A stretch of DNA of 43,175 bases from an uncultured Methanobrevibacter sp. (GTDB taxonomy: Archaea; Methanobacteriota; Methanobacteria; Methanobacteriales; Methanobacteriaceae). Location of the stretch: positions 47,667-90,841 of the forward strand of contig NZ_CADCJB010000015.1 in the NCBI RefSeq assembly GCF_902801725.1, in the 5' to 3' direction. Shown here piece after piece: positions 1-7,819 of this stretch. Every line of letters begins with the position of its first letter. The stretch's first letter is position 1. The notes beneath the pieces are model-generated. The model was not told the DNA's origin, did not search any database, and saw only the letters and a list, made by a program, of their open reading frames with translations. Both the position numbers and the translations under genes were made by a program.

Positions 1-181
1 CTTTAAACAGGTTAATTTCTGCAAATTTTTCATCATGAGAAGAGAATTTTGGAAATTCTGACTGGATAACACTTTCAAAATCTGAAGGGTCTCCATTTTC
101 ACCTAATAATTTAGGAACGCTACGAAATTCAACTTTAAGCAATACCTCATTTAAAAATTTTTCAGAAATGTCCAAAGTCAT
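1..181 (-). CDS. Partial CDS (N-terminal 60 residues), possibly a TIGR04255-like protein
   Basis: A minus-strand reading frame opens with ATG at 181 and is unbroken to the left edge of the window. A ribosome-binding site of the type used throughout this window (GGTG, about nine bases upstream) precedes the ATG, and AT-rich TATA-like sequence lies further upstream. The visible N-terminus reads MTLDISEKFLNEVLLKVEF and later contains EFPKFSS. The pattern of an early beta strand (EVLLKVEF) followed by a stretch ending in EFP resembles the start of TIGR04255-family proteins, but only 60 residues are visible. The coding call is good; the family is a guess. It is divergent from the capsid cassette at 639. 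Confidence 0.6.
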   Translation of the reverse strand, partial: MTLDISEKFLNEVLLKVEFRSVPKLLGENGDPSDFESVIQSEFPKFSSHDEKFAEINLFK

Positions 182-638
182 TGAAAACACCAAATAATCA
201 AAATAATTATCTTTAAAATTTATATTCCTAATTATGATTTACAATACATATAAATTTTCCTAAATCATTTTATCCTCTACAGAATTTACATTTAATCATT
301 CAATAAATCTTTTTCTCTGGTCTTTCTTCCAACTTATTTAATCTTTCAATGATTATATCTATTTTTTTATTCAATCCTGGTATAATATTTGCATTTTCAA
401 GTAATTAAGAATTTTATATTGTTAATATCAAATAGATTAACATTTATATTGTTAGTCAAACAATCCAGATAATTGTTCTATTTTTCTTTTAACTTAATTT
501 CTAATTTATTTTGTATTTTAAATTTTTAATTGTCAGTGCGAATACTCACTAAATTTTTAAAAAAGTAGCCATAATATATAAATATTTATATATTATAAAT
601 AATAAATTATATAATAAATTAAGTGGAGGAAAAATTTA
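182..638. other. Intergenic region with a coiled-coil gene remnant and the capsid-cassette promoter
   Basis: This 457-base AT-rich gap lies between two divergent genes. On the minus strand at about 300-405 a short open stretch ends in a stop at 302-300 and reads as a charged coiled-coil tail (it includes IIIERLNKLEERPEKKIY). It has no start codon, so it is probably the decayed end of a lost gene. The right end (about 570-638) is almost pure A/T and holds the promoter of the capsid genes. Nothing else is recognised. Confidence 0.4.
571..583 (+). promoter_or_regulatory. TATA-box-like promoter element of the capsid cassette
   Basis: The sequence ATAATATATAAAT lies about 56 bases upstream of the ATG at 639, preceded by an A-rich stretch that could act as a BRE. 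A GGAGG ribosome-binding site at 625-629 follows, so this would drive a leadered mRNA for 639-2998. Because the whole region is A/T-only, the exact box is uncertain. Confidence 0.35.
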
Positions 639-1124
639 ATGGCAGATTCTATAATATTGCTTGAAGAAAGAAAAGAAGTCACAACTTTCCTTCTGGATGA
701 GGGTACAATCACTGCAACCACTGTTACAACCCCTACCGGTGAGACTCCGGGTTATGAATACGCAGGAGATAAAATCAAGGTCGATGATGCAGTGACTTTA
801 TCTGATGCCTCAGACATTGGAAAGCCAACAGTCAAAAAATACACTGCAGCTGATGATGAAATAATTTTAGGAATTGCAGTAAACGATCCCGTCACTATGA
901 CCGGCGGCAGAAGAAAAACCTCAATATTGGTATTGGGACATTTATTCAGATTAAAATTAGCTAGTGGATTATCAAACATTAAAGTCAATGACAGAATTGC
1001 CCTAACCAGTACCGGAGCAATCAAATCAGATGACGGAGAATACATTGCGATGCATCCGGTTGAAAGCTCAGACGATTACAACTACATTGAAGTATTCAGA
1101 CCATATGATATGGGTGATAGTTAA
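639..1124 (+). CDS. Putative phage head decoration / structural protein
   Basis: This 161-aa protein sits directly upstream of two capsid-like genes, the usual place for a small head-stabilising (decoration) protein. The start is supported by GGAGG at 625-629, nine bases before the ATG. The sequence is Thr/Val/Asp-rich and predicted all-beta. It shows the alternation expected of small beta-barrel capsid proteins (DEGTITATTVTTPTGETPG, a central GGRRKTSILVLGHLFRLKL, then VNDRIALTSTGAIKS). It has no signal peptide or membrane segment. The stop codon overlaps the next ATG by one base, so the two are translationally coupled. The role is inferred from position and composition; I recognise no catalytic motif. 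A DUF2190-like assignment is possible but unproven. Confidence 0.6.
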   Translation: MADSIILLEERKEVTTFLLDEGTITATTVTTPTGETPGYEYAGDKIKVDDAVTLSDASDIGKPTVKKYTAADDEIILGIAVNDPVTMTGGRRKTSILVLGHLFRLKLASGLSNIKVNDRIALTSTGAIKSDDGEYIAMHPVESSDDYNYIEVFRPYDMGDS

Positions 1125-2062
1125 TGATAACCAAAGGAAACGACACCAAAGTGCAAAATGAGGTAATTGCTCAAATAATTACTGATGAGTCAGCTAAAAG
1201 GTTGAGGCTGGCAAGACTATTTCCAAAGCAGGAAATAAAGGAAAATTCCGACTACTATACCTACTTCAGACAGAACATCAATCTTGATGATGCAATTAAA
1301 CGTGGACTTTTGGGTGAGGCAAAAGATCTTGCACCGGGTGCCTCTTTACAAGAGTTAAACATAAGAAAACCTGTAACAGACACTATTTCAATTGACACAG
1401 TTGGAGGTGTTTTAAACGTCAACAAGGATGTCTTTGACAGTGATAGAATCTCCTTTGAGGATTTGTTGGCCGATGTGGCAACACTCATTGCCAATAAAAT
1501 CGAAACCAACATTTACAATACTCTTGTAAGCTCACATAAGGTTCCAACATACAATACCACACAAACCGAGGATACCATGGAAGCCTTCGGTCAGTTCGTC
1601 ATCAAGGCACAGGAAGCCTTCAAGGGAAGCTCCGGTGCAGGTGCTGATTTGACAATAATGGTCGAGTCATACAGGACATTAAGCTATATCAAGCAGTTGG
1701 CATATATGAGCAACAAGCTCGTTCAGCCGATAGAGGAAATACAGGCTTATTACGGTGTCGACAATATTGACTTTCTTGGAACAACCCATGCAGACGGCGG
1801 AGCAATGCTTGGAGAAAAGGACTACATCGCATTTGATTTAAGGAATGCGCCGTTGACCGTGTTGTATTCCAAGTCTTCAGGAACAACTGTTGCACCGATT
1901 ACATCAGATCCGGATATTGCTGATTTTTATCCTATAATTGAAATCATGCGCAAGGACATTTATGATGAGCTTCCTCAGTATACTAAACTGTTCATCCAGT
2001 CCAAGGTTGGAATATTGTTGAACAAACCGCATCTTGCCATGACAGGCACATGCAGACCATAG
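1124..2062 (+). CDS. Putative phage major capsid protein, copy 1
   Basis: This 312-aa protein has the look of an HK97-fold major capsid protein. It has an N-terminal helix-rich arm (residues 1-60), a conserved LGEAKDLAPGASLQEL segment followed by SIDTVGGVLNV, a central helical region, and a C-terminal FYPIIEIMRKDIYDELPQY block. It starts on ATG at 1124, overlapping the upstream stop by one base, with GGTG at 1113-1116 as ribosome-binding site. The next gene is a clear paralogue, roughly half identical by eye and alignable end to end. No portal, protease or scaffold gene is adjacent, which is unusual. Codon use is less AT-biased than in the island to the right, consistent with transfer. A different virus-like shell protein is possible. 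Confidence 0.65.
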   Translation: MITKGNDTKVQNEVIAQIITDESAKRLRLARLFPKQEIKENSDYYTYFRQNINLDDAIKRGLLGEAKDLAPGASLQELNIRKPVTDTISIDTVGGVLNVNKDVFDSDRISFEDLLADVATLIANKIETNIYNTLVSSHKVPTYNTTQTEDTMEAFGQFVIKAQEAFKGSSGAGADLTIMVESYRTLSYIKQLAYMSNKLVQPIEEIQAYYGVDNIDFLGTTHADGGAMLGEKDYIAFDLRNAPLTVLYSKSSGTTVAPITSDPDIADFYPIIEIMRKDIYDELPQYTKLFIQSKVGILLNKPHLAMTGTCRP

Positions 2063-2071
2063 GTGATATTA

Positions 2072-2998
2072 ATGTTGACTAAAGGAAACAATGCTAAAGT
2101 TCAAGATGAAGTGATGGCGCAGATTGTGGCAGACACTTCAGCCAAATGGATGAGATTCACAAGACTGATTCCAAAACAGGAAATTGAAGAGAATTCCCAA
2201 TATTACACTTACATGTCACAGCGTGTCAATATCGATGAAATAATAGCAAAAGGTCAATTAGGTGAAGCAAAAGATGTTGCACCCGGTGCTACTTTACAGG
2301 AATTGAATGTAAGAAAACCTGTAAGCGATACCGTGTCAATTGATACAATAGGTGGTGTTTTGAATGTCTCAGCACAGATGCTTGACTCTAACTTGATAAG
2401 TGTCCATGATATGCTTCAGGATGTTGGGATTCTTATAGGAAGAAGCATTGAGCAGGCTGCTATCAACATGATTTTAAACAACGATAAGGTGGCAACCTAT
2501 AATCACACTTCCGGTGATGACAGCGGAGTTACCATTTTAAAAGCTCAGGAAAAGTTCAAGGAATCTGCCGGAAGTTTCTGTAACCTGAACAGTATGGCAG
2601 TCAATTATAAGTCATTGACCACATTAAAGTCTGATATGTTTGCAGCGAACAGACAGGTTGAACCGGTAGAGGCAATAAAATCATATTATGGTATTGACAA
2701 TATTGATTTACTCGGAACTGCTGTTTGTGATGGTGGATCTGAAATTGCCGAGAAAACCTACATCGGTATGGACTATCAAAATCCAGGAATGAAACTACTG
2801 TACTCAAAGATAACAGGGACAACCGTTGCACCACTCGGACCTGACGGGGATGTGTATGATTTCTATCCGTTGATTGAATTCATGCGCAAGGACATCAGGG
2901 ATGAACTGCCGATGTATACAAAGCTATTCATACTTACTTCAGTGGGTGTTTTGATGAATGCACCTAATAGGATTATTAAAGGTAAGTTCAGGGCATAA
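2072..2998 (+). CDS. Putative phage major capsid protein, copy 2 (paralogue)
   Basis: This 308-aa paralogue aligns with the preceding capsid protein over its full length: MLTKGNNAKVQ against MITKGNDTKVQ at the N-terminus, LGEAKDVAPGATLQEL, SIDTIGGVLNV, the YYGIDNIDLLGT block, and FMRKDIRDELPMYTKLFI at the C-terminus. The frame is open from a GTG at 2063, but I chose ATG 2072. GGTGA at 2062-2066 then sits at the correct spacing, and the N-terminus matches copy 1. A hairpin follows directly after the stop. The two copies differ most in the central domain (residues about 100-180), so they could be hexamer and pentamer subunits or alternative shell proteins. Function is inferred from the family look and context. 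Confidence 0.65.
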   Translation: MLTKGNNAKVQDEVMAQIVADTSAKWMRFTRLIPKQEIEENSQYYTYMSQRVNIDEIIAKGQLGEAKDVAPGATLQELNVRKPVSDTVSIDTIGGVLNVSAQMLDSNLISVHDMLQDVGILIGRSIEQAAINMILNNDKVATYNHTSGDDSGVTILKAQEKFKESAGSFCNLNSMAVNYKSLTTLKSDMFAANRQVEPVEAIKSYYGIDNIDLLGTAVCDGGSEIAEKTYIGMDYQNPGMKLLYSKITGTTVAPLGPDGDVYDFYPLIEFMRKDIRDELPMYTKLFILTSVGVLMNAPNRIIKGKFRA

Positions 2999-3000
2999 AT

Positions 3001-3024
3001 AGTTGGGAGTTAATTCTCCTAGCT
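3001..3024 (+). terminator. Hairpin after the capsid genes
   Basis: AGTTGGGAG and CTCCTAGCT can form a nine-pair RNA stem (two G-U pairs) closing a TTAATT loop, two bases after the stop of capsid copy 2. No strong T-run follows, so it may be an mRNA-stabilising or attenuating hairpin rather than a full terminator. Confidence 0.4.
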
Positions 3025-3070
3025 AAACATATTTTAGATAGAGATTGTAATATATAACTGAGGCAATAAA

Positions 3071-3469
3071 ATGAAATTAATACTAGATAGTGAAAATTCA
3101 AATCCAACAACAATAACAGTTAAAGGAAAAGAGATAACATTGCTTTTAATTGAATCTAGTATTTTAATCGATTCATCTCAAATTGCTAAGATTTTCGATA
3201 AAAAAGAAAAGACAGTTGCCACAAAGGTGCAGAAATCCGGACTGGAGAAATACGAAACAGAAAATGTGAAGCTATTGAAAAAATATGGATTGATGCATCC
3301 GGATGCTGTTAAGCCAAGGCCTTTTTATGATTTAAGGCAGATGCTTGAAGGACCTGCGGAATATTATTTCAAACAGATTGATGAATTTGATTTGATTGAG
3401 GTTATTGTACGTGTAGCTATTGGAAAGCACCGTGAGTGGATTCATAATAAGAGGATTGATAAATTTTAA
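3071..3469 (+). CDS. Hypothetical protein, 132 aa, next to the capsid cassette
   Basis: I do not recognise a family. The ATG is preceded by a weak GAGG-like site (ctgaggcaataaaATG). The N-terminal 35 residues are beta-rich (ITVKGKEITLLLIESSILI). They are followed by a helical stretch, DSSQIAKIFDKKEKTVATKV, that could be a helix-turn-helix. The C-terminal half (MLEGPAEYYFKQIDEFDLIEVIV...HREWIHNKR) is helical and charged. There is no signal peptide or membrane segment. A phage regulator or Bro/KilA-like role is only a guess from the possible helix-turn-helix and the neighbourhood. It may share a transcript with the following nuclease, 24 bases downstream. Confidence 0.5.
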   Translation: MKLILDSENSNPTTITVKGKEITLLLIESSILIDSSQIAKIFDKKEKTVATKVQKSGLEKYETENVKLLKKYGLMHPDAVKPRPFYDLRQMLEGPAEYYFKQIDEFDLIEVIVRVAIGKHREWIHNKRIDKF

Positions 3470-3493
3470 TCTATTTGATTAGTCGGTGTGATT

Positions 3494-4879
3494 ATGTTGA
3501 ATGAAATAATATGGGAAATTAAATTACCGTCATTTTCAAATAGTTCATCTCAAGAAATCGTAGAAACAATTAATTCTATTTTAAGTTCAGATTTTAAAGA
3601 ATTGGATGTTTGGTTAGATGAACAAATTGAAAACAAGACTCTAAAAGGATTTAAAAAAGAAAAAGTACCTAATGTTAATTTCAATGAAAGAAATGTCATT
3701 TCAATACTAGATTTGAAATTTAATGAAAGGTATTTTAAGACTCTTAATCTTATGAAATATAACGAAAAAACATTCTGGTGGGATGAAGTAGAATTTAATA
3801 ATCAAATTTTTATAAGGGAGTTCAGATACACATTAAAAATTCCATTGGATAGTACTATCATTAGGTTAAATAAAAAAAATTTTCAAATACATGTTCCAGA
3901 ACCTTGGTTTGTAGATATTAACAAATTTGATGTAAAACAATTGAAAACCCAAAAAAATGTAACTATATCATTCATTATTGGTTTTAAATTTGATAAAGAA
4001 ATAACAAATGAGGAATTATATCCGAATGTCAATTGTGATCATGAATTTAGATTATTTTATAATGGAAATTGGAATTGGCATTTAATATGGGAATGTAAAA
4101 AATGTGGATTCATTTGTTTTTGTTCTTGTTTTAAAGAAGCTATTGAAGGTTGTAAGCAAGGAAAGATTATTACAGAAAATAAATTTAAAAATTTGGCAGG
4201 TAAAGAAGTTATATCAAAAACAACTCAAAGACTTTTCATAATTGATAAAATGTTATTAAAAGAAAGGGGATTTACTTTAGATGATTTAAATCTAAATTTA
4301 TATAATCTTCCTTATTATGAGAATGCTTGTGAGGTTTGTCGTGGAAAAACTTCTTCCCATAGGTTTTGTCATAAGATGTATTCTCGCAGTGAATTTGAAA
4401 GAAAATATGGGGCTTATGCCAAAAAGAAATTTTTTGAATATAAACTTTTAAATGAAGATGTCAATGATGAAGATTTGGAAAGAAGAACAAATAATATAAC
4501 CCGTGAAGAGTTAGGATTCAGAAAGATAGGTGAAAGATTTGTTACAGAAACTGAGTTATATAGGATAATCAAGTCTATTTTCCCAGATAATAAAGTTATT
4601 CATCATTATAAGACAAAATGGCTTGAAAGACAAGAAATAGATATTTTTGTACCTCATTTAAATTTAGCAATTGAATATGATGGCATCCAACATTTTAAGC
4701 CAATAAAAGCATGGGGTGGAGAAGAAGGTCTTAAAAAGAATATTGAAAGAGATAAAATTAAAGAAGAAAAATGTAAAGAAAATAATGTGACTTTAATTAG
4801 ATTCACCTACAAAGAAAATGATTTATTATCTGAAAATTATGTTAAATTCAAATTAAAAGAAAAGGGGATTCATGTTTAA
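3494..4879 (+). CDS. Putative PD-(D/E)XK / Vsr-like endonuclease with zinc clusters
   Basis: This 461-aa cytoplasmic protein has three recognisable parts. Residues about 180-212 hold a Cys/His cluster (CDHEF...CKKCGFICFCSC) typical of a zinc ribbon. Residues about 278-292 hold a second cluster (CEVCRGKTSSHRFCH). The C-terminal 100 residues look like a Vsr/very-short-patch or restriction-like nuclease: ETELYRIIKSIFP, then QEIDIFVPHLNLAIEYDGIQH, then a D..K...C motif and LIRFTY. E379, D381 and the EYDG(I)QH motif would be the metal-binding core. The frame is open from GTG 3488; ATG 3494 is preferred because GGTG at 3485-3488 is then correctly spaced. The N-terminal 170 residues are unrecognised. 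It is probably a defence or mobile-element nuclease at the left end of an accessory island. Confidence 0.6.
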   Translation: MLNEIIWEIKLPSFSNSSSQEIVETINSILSSDFKELDVWLDEQIENKTLKGFKKEKVPNVNFNERNVISILDLKFNERYFKTLNLMKYNEKTFWWDEVEFNNQIFIREFRYTLKIPLDSTIIRLNKKNFQIHVPEPWFVDINKFDVKQLKTQKNVTISFIIGFKFDKEITNEELYPNVNCDHEFRLFYNGNWNWHLIWECKKCGFICFCSCFKEAIEGCKQGKIITENKFKNLAGKEVISKTTQRLFIIDKMLLKERGFTLDDLNLNLYNLPYYENACEVCRGKTSSHRFCHKMYSRSEFERKYGAYAKKKFFEYKLLNEDVNDEDLERRTNNITREELGFRKIGERFVTETELYRIIKSIFPDNKVIHHYKTKWLERQEIDIFVPHLNLAIEYDGIQHFKPIKAWGGEEGLKKNIERDKIKEEKCKENNVTLIRFTYKENDLLSENYVKFKLKEKGIHV

Positions 4880-5070
4880 TATTAATTAACGGTATTCCAG
4901 TAAAAAAATTAAATTTATAACTAATCCGATTTCAACATATGTCTATTGCAGTTTATTTATTTTGTTACAACTTATTTAAAGAATCTAAATAACTTATTTT
5001 GATGATATCCTAATGTTTATGTAATAGGAAATCTAATTATTAACTAATATAACAAACAAAGAGGATAAGT

Positions 5071-5649
5071 ATGGATATTGAATATATTAAAGAGAATTAT
5101 ATTTTTGAAAAATTAAATGAAAACCATAACTTAGATGATTTTGAGTGTGAATCCGAGGATTTAACAAAATTTTTAAAAGAGGATGCATTGAATCAGCAAA
5201 ACATGAATTTAAGCTTAACACATGTAGTTATTTGTGATGAAACTGTTGTTGGATATGTATCAATTCTAACAGATGCAATGAAATTAAAAATCCTTGAGGA
5301 TAAAGAAACTAAAGATAAAATACGCAGCAAGCTAAACATTAGTGAAAACAATGTGATACCTGCAATCAAAATAGGAAGGTTTGCAATAGATAAAAAATAT
5401 GCTCATAACGGATTGGGTAAACATGTTTTTAGAAATGTCCTGTTAAGCATTTTGGATATATCTGAAAATATTGTTGGGTTAAGGTTTATAACTGTAGATG
5501 CATATGCAAATGCATTCGGGTTCTATGTTGAAAAACACAAATTCAAATATCTGAAAAAAGATCAGAAAGAAGTTGACGACCTAGATAGGATTATAAAAAT
5601 AGATCCTGAAAGAAGTTTCAGTCTTTACAAAGATATAAAAAGTATATAA
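5071..5649 (+). CDS. GNAT-family N-acetyltransferase, TacT-like toxin candidate
   Basis: This 192-aa protein shows the GNAT acetyl-CoA fold. It has an N-terminal LDDFECESEDLTKFLKEDAL segment, beta strands HVVICDETVVGYVSIL (51-66), the core strand IGRFAIDKKY (101-110) leading into the pyrophosphate loop YAHNGLGKHV (110-119, the Q/R-x-x-G-x-G/A position), and the late YANAFGFYVEKHKFKYL motif (145-161). The early 'F-x-C-x-x-x-x-L-x-x-F-L' pattern is typical of TacT/AtaT-like GNAT toxins, which acetylate aminoacyl-tRNA in bacteria; that substrate is inference here. GAGG precedes the ATG. No ribbon-helix-helix antitoxin lies upstream. Instead a 48-aa protein converges from the other strand 22 bases downstream. 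Confidence 0.75.
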   Translation: MDIEYIKENYIFEKLNENHNLDDFECESEDLTKFLKEDALNQQNMNLSLTHVVICDETVVGYVSILTDAMKLKILEDKETKDKIRSKLNISENNVIPAIKIGRFAIDKKYAHNGLGKHVFRNVLLSILDISENIVGLRFITVDAYANAFGFYVEKHKFKYLKKDQKEVDDLDRIIKIDPERSFSLYKDIKSI

Positions 5650-5655
5650 AAATAA

Positions 5656-5721
5656 AGTTTGCAAAAAAATATTATTTTGAAAATAAAACAATTCTCTGAT
5701 TTCTGATTTCTTTTGCAAACT
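5656..5721. repeat. 11-bp perfect inverted repeat spanning the end of the 48-aa gene
   Basis: AGTTTGCAAAA at 5656-5666 is the exact inverse complement of TTTTGCAAACT at 5711-5721, with 44 bases between. It lies at the convergent 3' ends of the GNAT gene and the 48-aa gene and covers the last codons of the latter. It may serve as a bidirectional terminator or an mRNA-end structure. Confidence 0.45.
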
Positions 5722-5818
5722 CTTTATCTTCCTGTGTAGGTGCTTCCTGCATTTCATTTAAAACAGCGATTGCATCTTCACCTTCAAAAACAGGAGTTTT
5801 TGCGATAGGTTTTGCCAT
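5672..5818 (-). CDS. 48-aa antitoxin-like small protein
   Basis: This short minus-strand gene starts at ATG 5818 with a good GGTGATTT ribosome-binding site and a TATA-like stretch further upstream, and stops at 5672. The protein begins MAKPIAKTPVFEGEDAIAVL and continues as an acidic, then basic, helix (EMQEAPTQEDKEFAKEIRN). Short proteins with a KPI-x-x-TPV-x-x-G-x-DA start are, to my recollection, common in archaea and bacteria beside toxin genes; I treat that as memory, not evidence. Its position tail-to-tail with the TacT-like GNAT suggests a partner or antitoxin role, although convergent orientation is atypical for toxin-antitoxin pairs. The coding call rests on the ribosome-binding site and its clear protein-like composition. 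Confidence 0.65.
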   Translation of the reverse strand: MAKPIAKTPVFEGEDAIAVLNEMQEAPTQEDKEFAKEIRNQRIVLFSK

Positions 5819-6038
5819 ATGAAATCACCTCTTAAAAATATTTAATTTGTATTTTTATTTATATTTTTAATCCTTTAAATAGATTATGCATGTTAATATA
5901 TATGTTTTAGAATATAGTGATTCTATATATTTGCTCTTATATTTCAATCTTTTTCTAGTTTTTATATGTTCTTATAGTATCAACATGTTCATGTTACTAC
6001 TTAAACATCTTAAATCAAATAATTTGAAACATAAAATA

Positions 6039-6800
6039 TTAAAGTTCTGATTCTAAAGTATTAAAGAATTTTTTAAGTAACTTTATAACTTCTTCATAAC
6101 GATTAAAAACTTCTTTTTGAATTTCATCATCAGTAATTGCGTCAATGAGTTTTTTAATATTGTCATTTGTAATCTTTAAATTTAAATCTTCATCAAATTT
6201 AGATGAATCCCAATATTCATCAAACATTTCAATATTTTTCACTAAAAATGAGTCCCCATCATTCATTAAAGTTAGTTTACCTAAACTTCTCATAATTTTA
6301 ACAGAAATTTCTTCATTTGGAGGTAATCCTTCATCTAATTCTTTTGCTTTATAGATTAACAATTTAAAAATAATATAATTATAAGACTCTGGTGCAATTA
6401 ACTTAAAATTGGATTTATCATCTATAAATAAACTAAATATTTTATTAAATGCTGATAATTCGTCCCCTATACCCATTTTATCAAAACGCCGATACCATGA
6501 TAATTCAAGTTCTAAATCAGATTTTAATCTAAATGAGTTGGGTATTACTGAGAATTTTACAAACTCTAGATTTTTATTATTTGTATAAATAGTAACAATT
6601 GAAGTAAATAATCCCACCATCAATGCAGAAAACACAGTAAAATTATGAATTCCTAAGTTTAAAAATGCATGATACACAATTTGATTATTATTTACAAATT
6701 TTATAGGGCAAAATACGACTAAATCGAGTATCATAACTGAAAAGATAAACAGATATGCATAATTCTTTTTAATCAAAATACAAAGTTTAGAACAAATCAT
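6039..6800 (-). CDS. Two-TM membrane protein of unknown function
   Basis: This 253-aa protein has two hydrophobic segments near the N-terminus, about residues 14-33 (YAYLFIFSVMILDLVVFCPI) and 54-73 (FTVFSALMVGLFTSIVTIYT). They are followed by a 180-residue acidic, helical, presumably cytoplasmic domain. The layout resembles small two-TM effectors of defence islands, in which a membrane hairpin carries a soluble sensor. I recognise no catalytic motif, so the function is unknown. The start ATG at 6800 is supported by AAAGGTG seven bases upstream. It is divergent from the DUF2971 gene across a 72-base promoter gap. Base composition is very AT-rich, as in the rest of the island. Confidence 0.6.
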   Translation of the reverse strand: MICSKLCILIKKNYAYLFIFSVMILDLVVFCPIKFVNNNQIVYHAFLNLGIHNFTVFSALMVGLFTSIVTIYTNNKNLEFVKFSVIPNSFRLKSDLELELSWYRRFDKMGIGDELSAFNKIFSLFIDDKSNFKLIAPESYNYIIFKLLIYKAKELDEGLPPNEEISVKIMRSLGKLTLMNDGDSFLVKNIEMFDEYWDSSKFDEDLNLKITNDNIKKLIDAITDDEIQKEVFNRYEEVIKLLKKFFNTLESEL

Positions 6801-6872
6801 TAAAACACCTTTTAGTTATATAATTAGTAATATCTTATAATGTTATACAAATAGTAATCTTTCTTAATTAAT

Positions 6873-7778
6873 ATGTTATTTAAGATATGGTTAACAAATA
6901 TATATTTCATGAAAAAAGAAGAGTTTCCATCTTATCTTGAATTAGATTTAAGTAGTGCTAAAAATTTTGCTATTAAAAATAGCATTATTCCGTCTGAGTT
7001 ATTCAAGTATACAAAAGTTAGAAATGCCAAAGAGTTACTCTATGATAACATAATGTATCTTCCTCAGCTTTCTGAATTAAATGATCCTTTTGAAGGGTCT
7101 TTGTTGTGTGATGAGGGTAAAGTTGAAGATTTTTATGTGAATAGTAAGCTTGATGAGTTTATGAGGTATATAGAAGAGGAACTTGATGGCGAAGATTATG
7201 ATGAAGATTATTTTAAGAAGTTAGGAAAGTTATTTTTAAGATTTCAAAGCCAGGATAAACTATCGGAAATTAGGAATGTATTAACCGATGAATTTTATGT
7301 TATTTGTTTAAGTGGGCGTAAGGATATTGCCTCCTTGTGGGCACATTATGCAGATAATCATAGGGGAATCTGCATTGAGTATGATTTAGTAAATACTAAA
7401 AATGAAATTTTTAAAAATTTGTGTTTTCCAATAGAGTATTTGGAGGATTATGATCTCACTAAAGATGTTAATTATAGTTTTAATAAGAAGTCCTTTAATT
7501 TAAATTTAAAAATTAAGCCGTTATTATTAAAAGCTAAAGATTGGAGTTATGAGGAGGAATGGAGAATAATATTTGATGACTCCATTTTTTCCGATTTTTG
7601 TCCATATGAACCCTATATAAATTTTTTAAAACCTCAAAAAGTTTATATGGGCATAGACATATCTGAAAAAGATGAAAAACTAATTAAAAACATTTGTAAA
7701 ATTAAAGAAATACCTTTGTTTAAAGCAATAAAAGATAAAGATAAGTATAAATTTGATTTTGATGAAGTAGATATTTAA
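6873..7778 (+). CDS. DUF2971 domain protein
   Basis: This 301-aa protein carries the hallmarks of the DUF2971 family: an early LFKYTKVRNAKELLYDNIMYL segment (43-63), LNDPFEGS (69-76), the central VICLSGRKDIASLWAHYAD block ending in RGICIEYDL (143-172), and AKDWSYEEEWRII (221-233). The family is uncharacterised biochemically but recurs in defence and phage-resistance neighbourhoods, so a defence role is inferred. The start is uncertain. ATG 6873 fits leaderless expression from a TATA-like TTATACAAA about 27 bases upstream; ATG 6909 would give MKKEEFPSYL and a shorter N-terminus. Neither has a ribosome-binding site. A small hairpin follows the stop. Confidence 0.8.
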   Translation: MLFKIWLTNIYFMKKEEFPSYLELDLSSAKNFAIKNSIIPSELFKYTKVRNAKELLYDNIMYLPQLSELNDPFEGSLLCDEGKVEDFYVNSKLDEFMRYIEEELDGEDYDEDYFKKLGKLFLRFQSQDKLSEIRNVLTDEFYVICLSGRKDIASLWAHYADNHRGICIEYDLVNTKNEIFKNLCFPIEYLEDYDLTKDVNYSFNKKSFNLNLKIKPLLLKAKDWSYEEEWRIIFDDSIFSDFCPYEPYINFLKPQKVYMGIDISEKDEKLIKNICKIKEIPLFKAIKDKDKYKFDFDEVDI

Positions 7779-7780
7779 TT

Positions 7781-7798
7781 TAACTATAATTGTAGTTA
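7781..7798 (+). terminator. Hairpin terminator candidate after the DUF2971 gene
   Basis: TAACTA-taattg-TAGTTA forms a six-pair hairpin two bases after the stop, followed by ACAAATTTTT. The stem is short and AU-rich, so it is weak. Confidence 0.4.
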
Positions 7799-7819
7799 CA
7801 AATTTTTGGGGAAGTAATA

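Noticed and set aside
1124-2998. Encapsulin nanocompartment instead of virus capsid
   Set aside because: Two tandem paralogues with an upstream decoration-like gene fit a virus head better, and no recognisable encapsulin cargo enzyme is adjacent; structure prediction could still change this.
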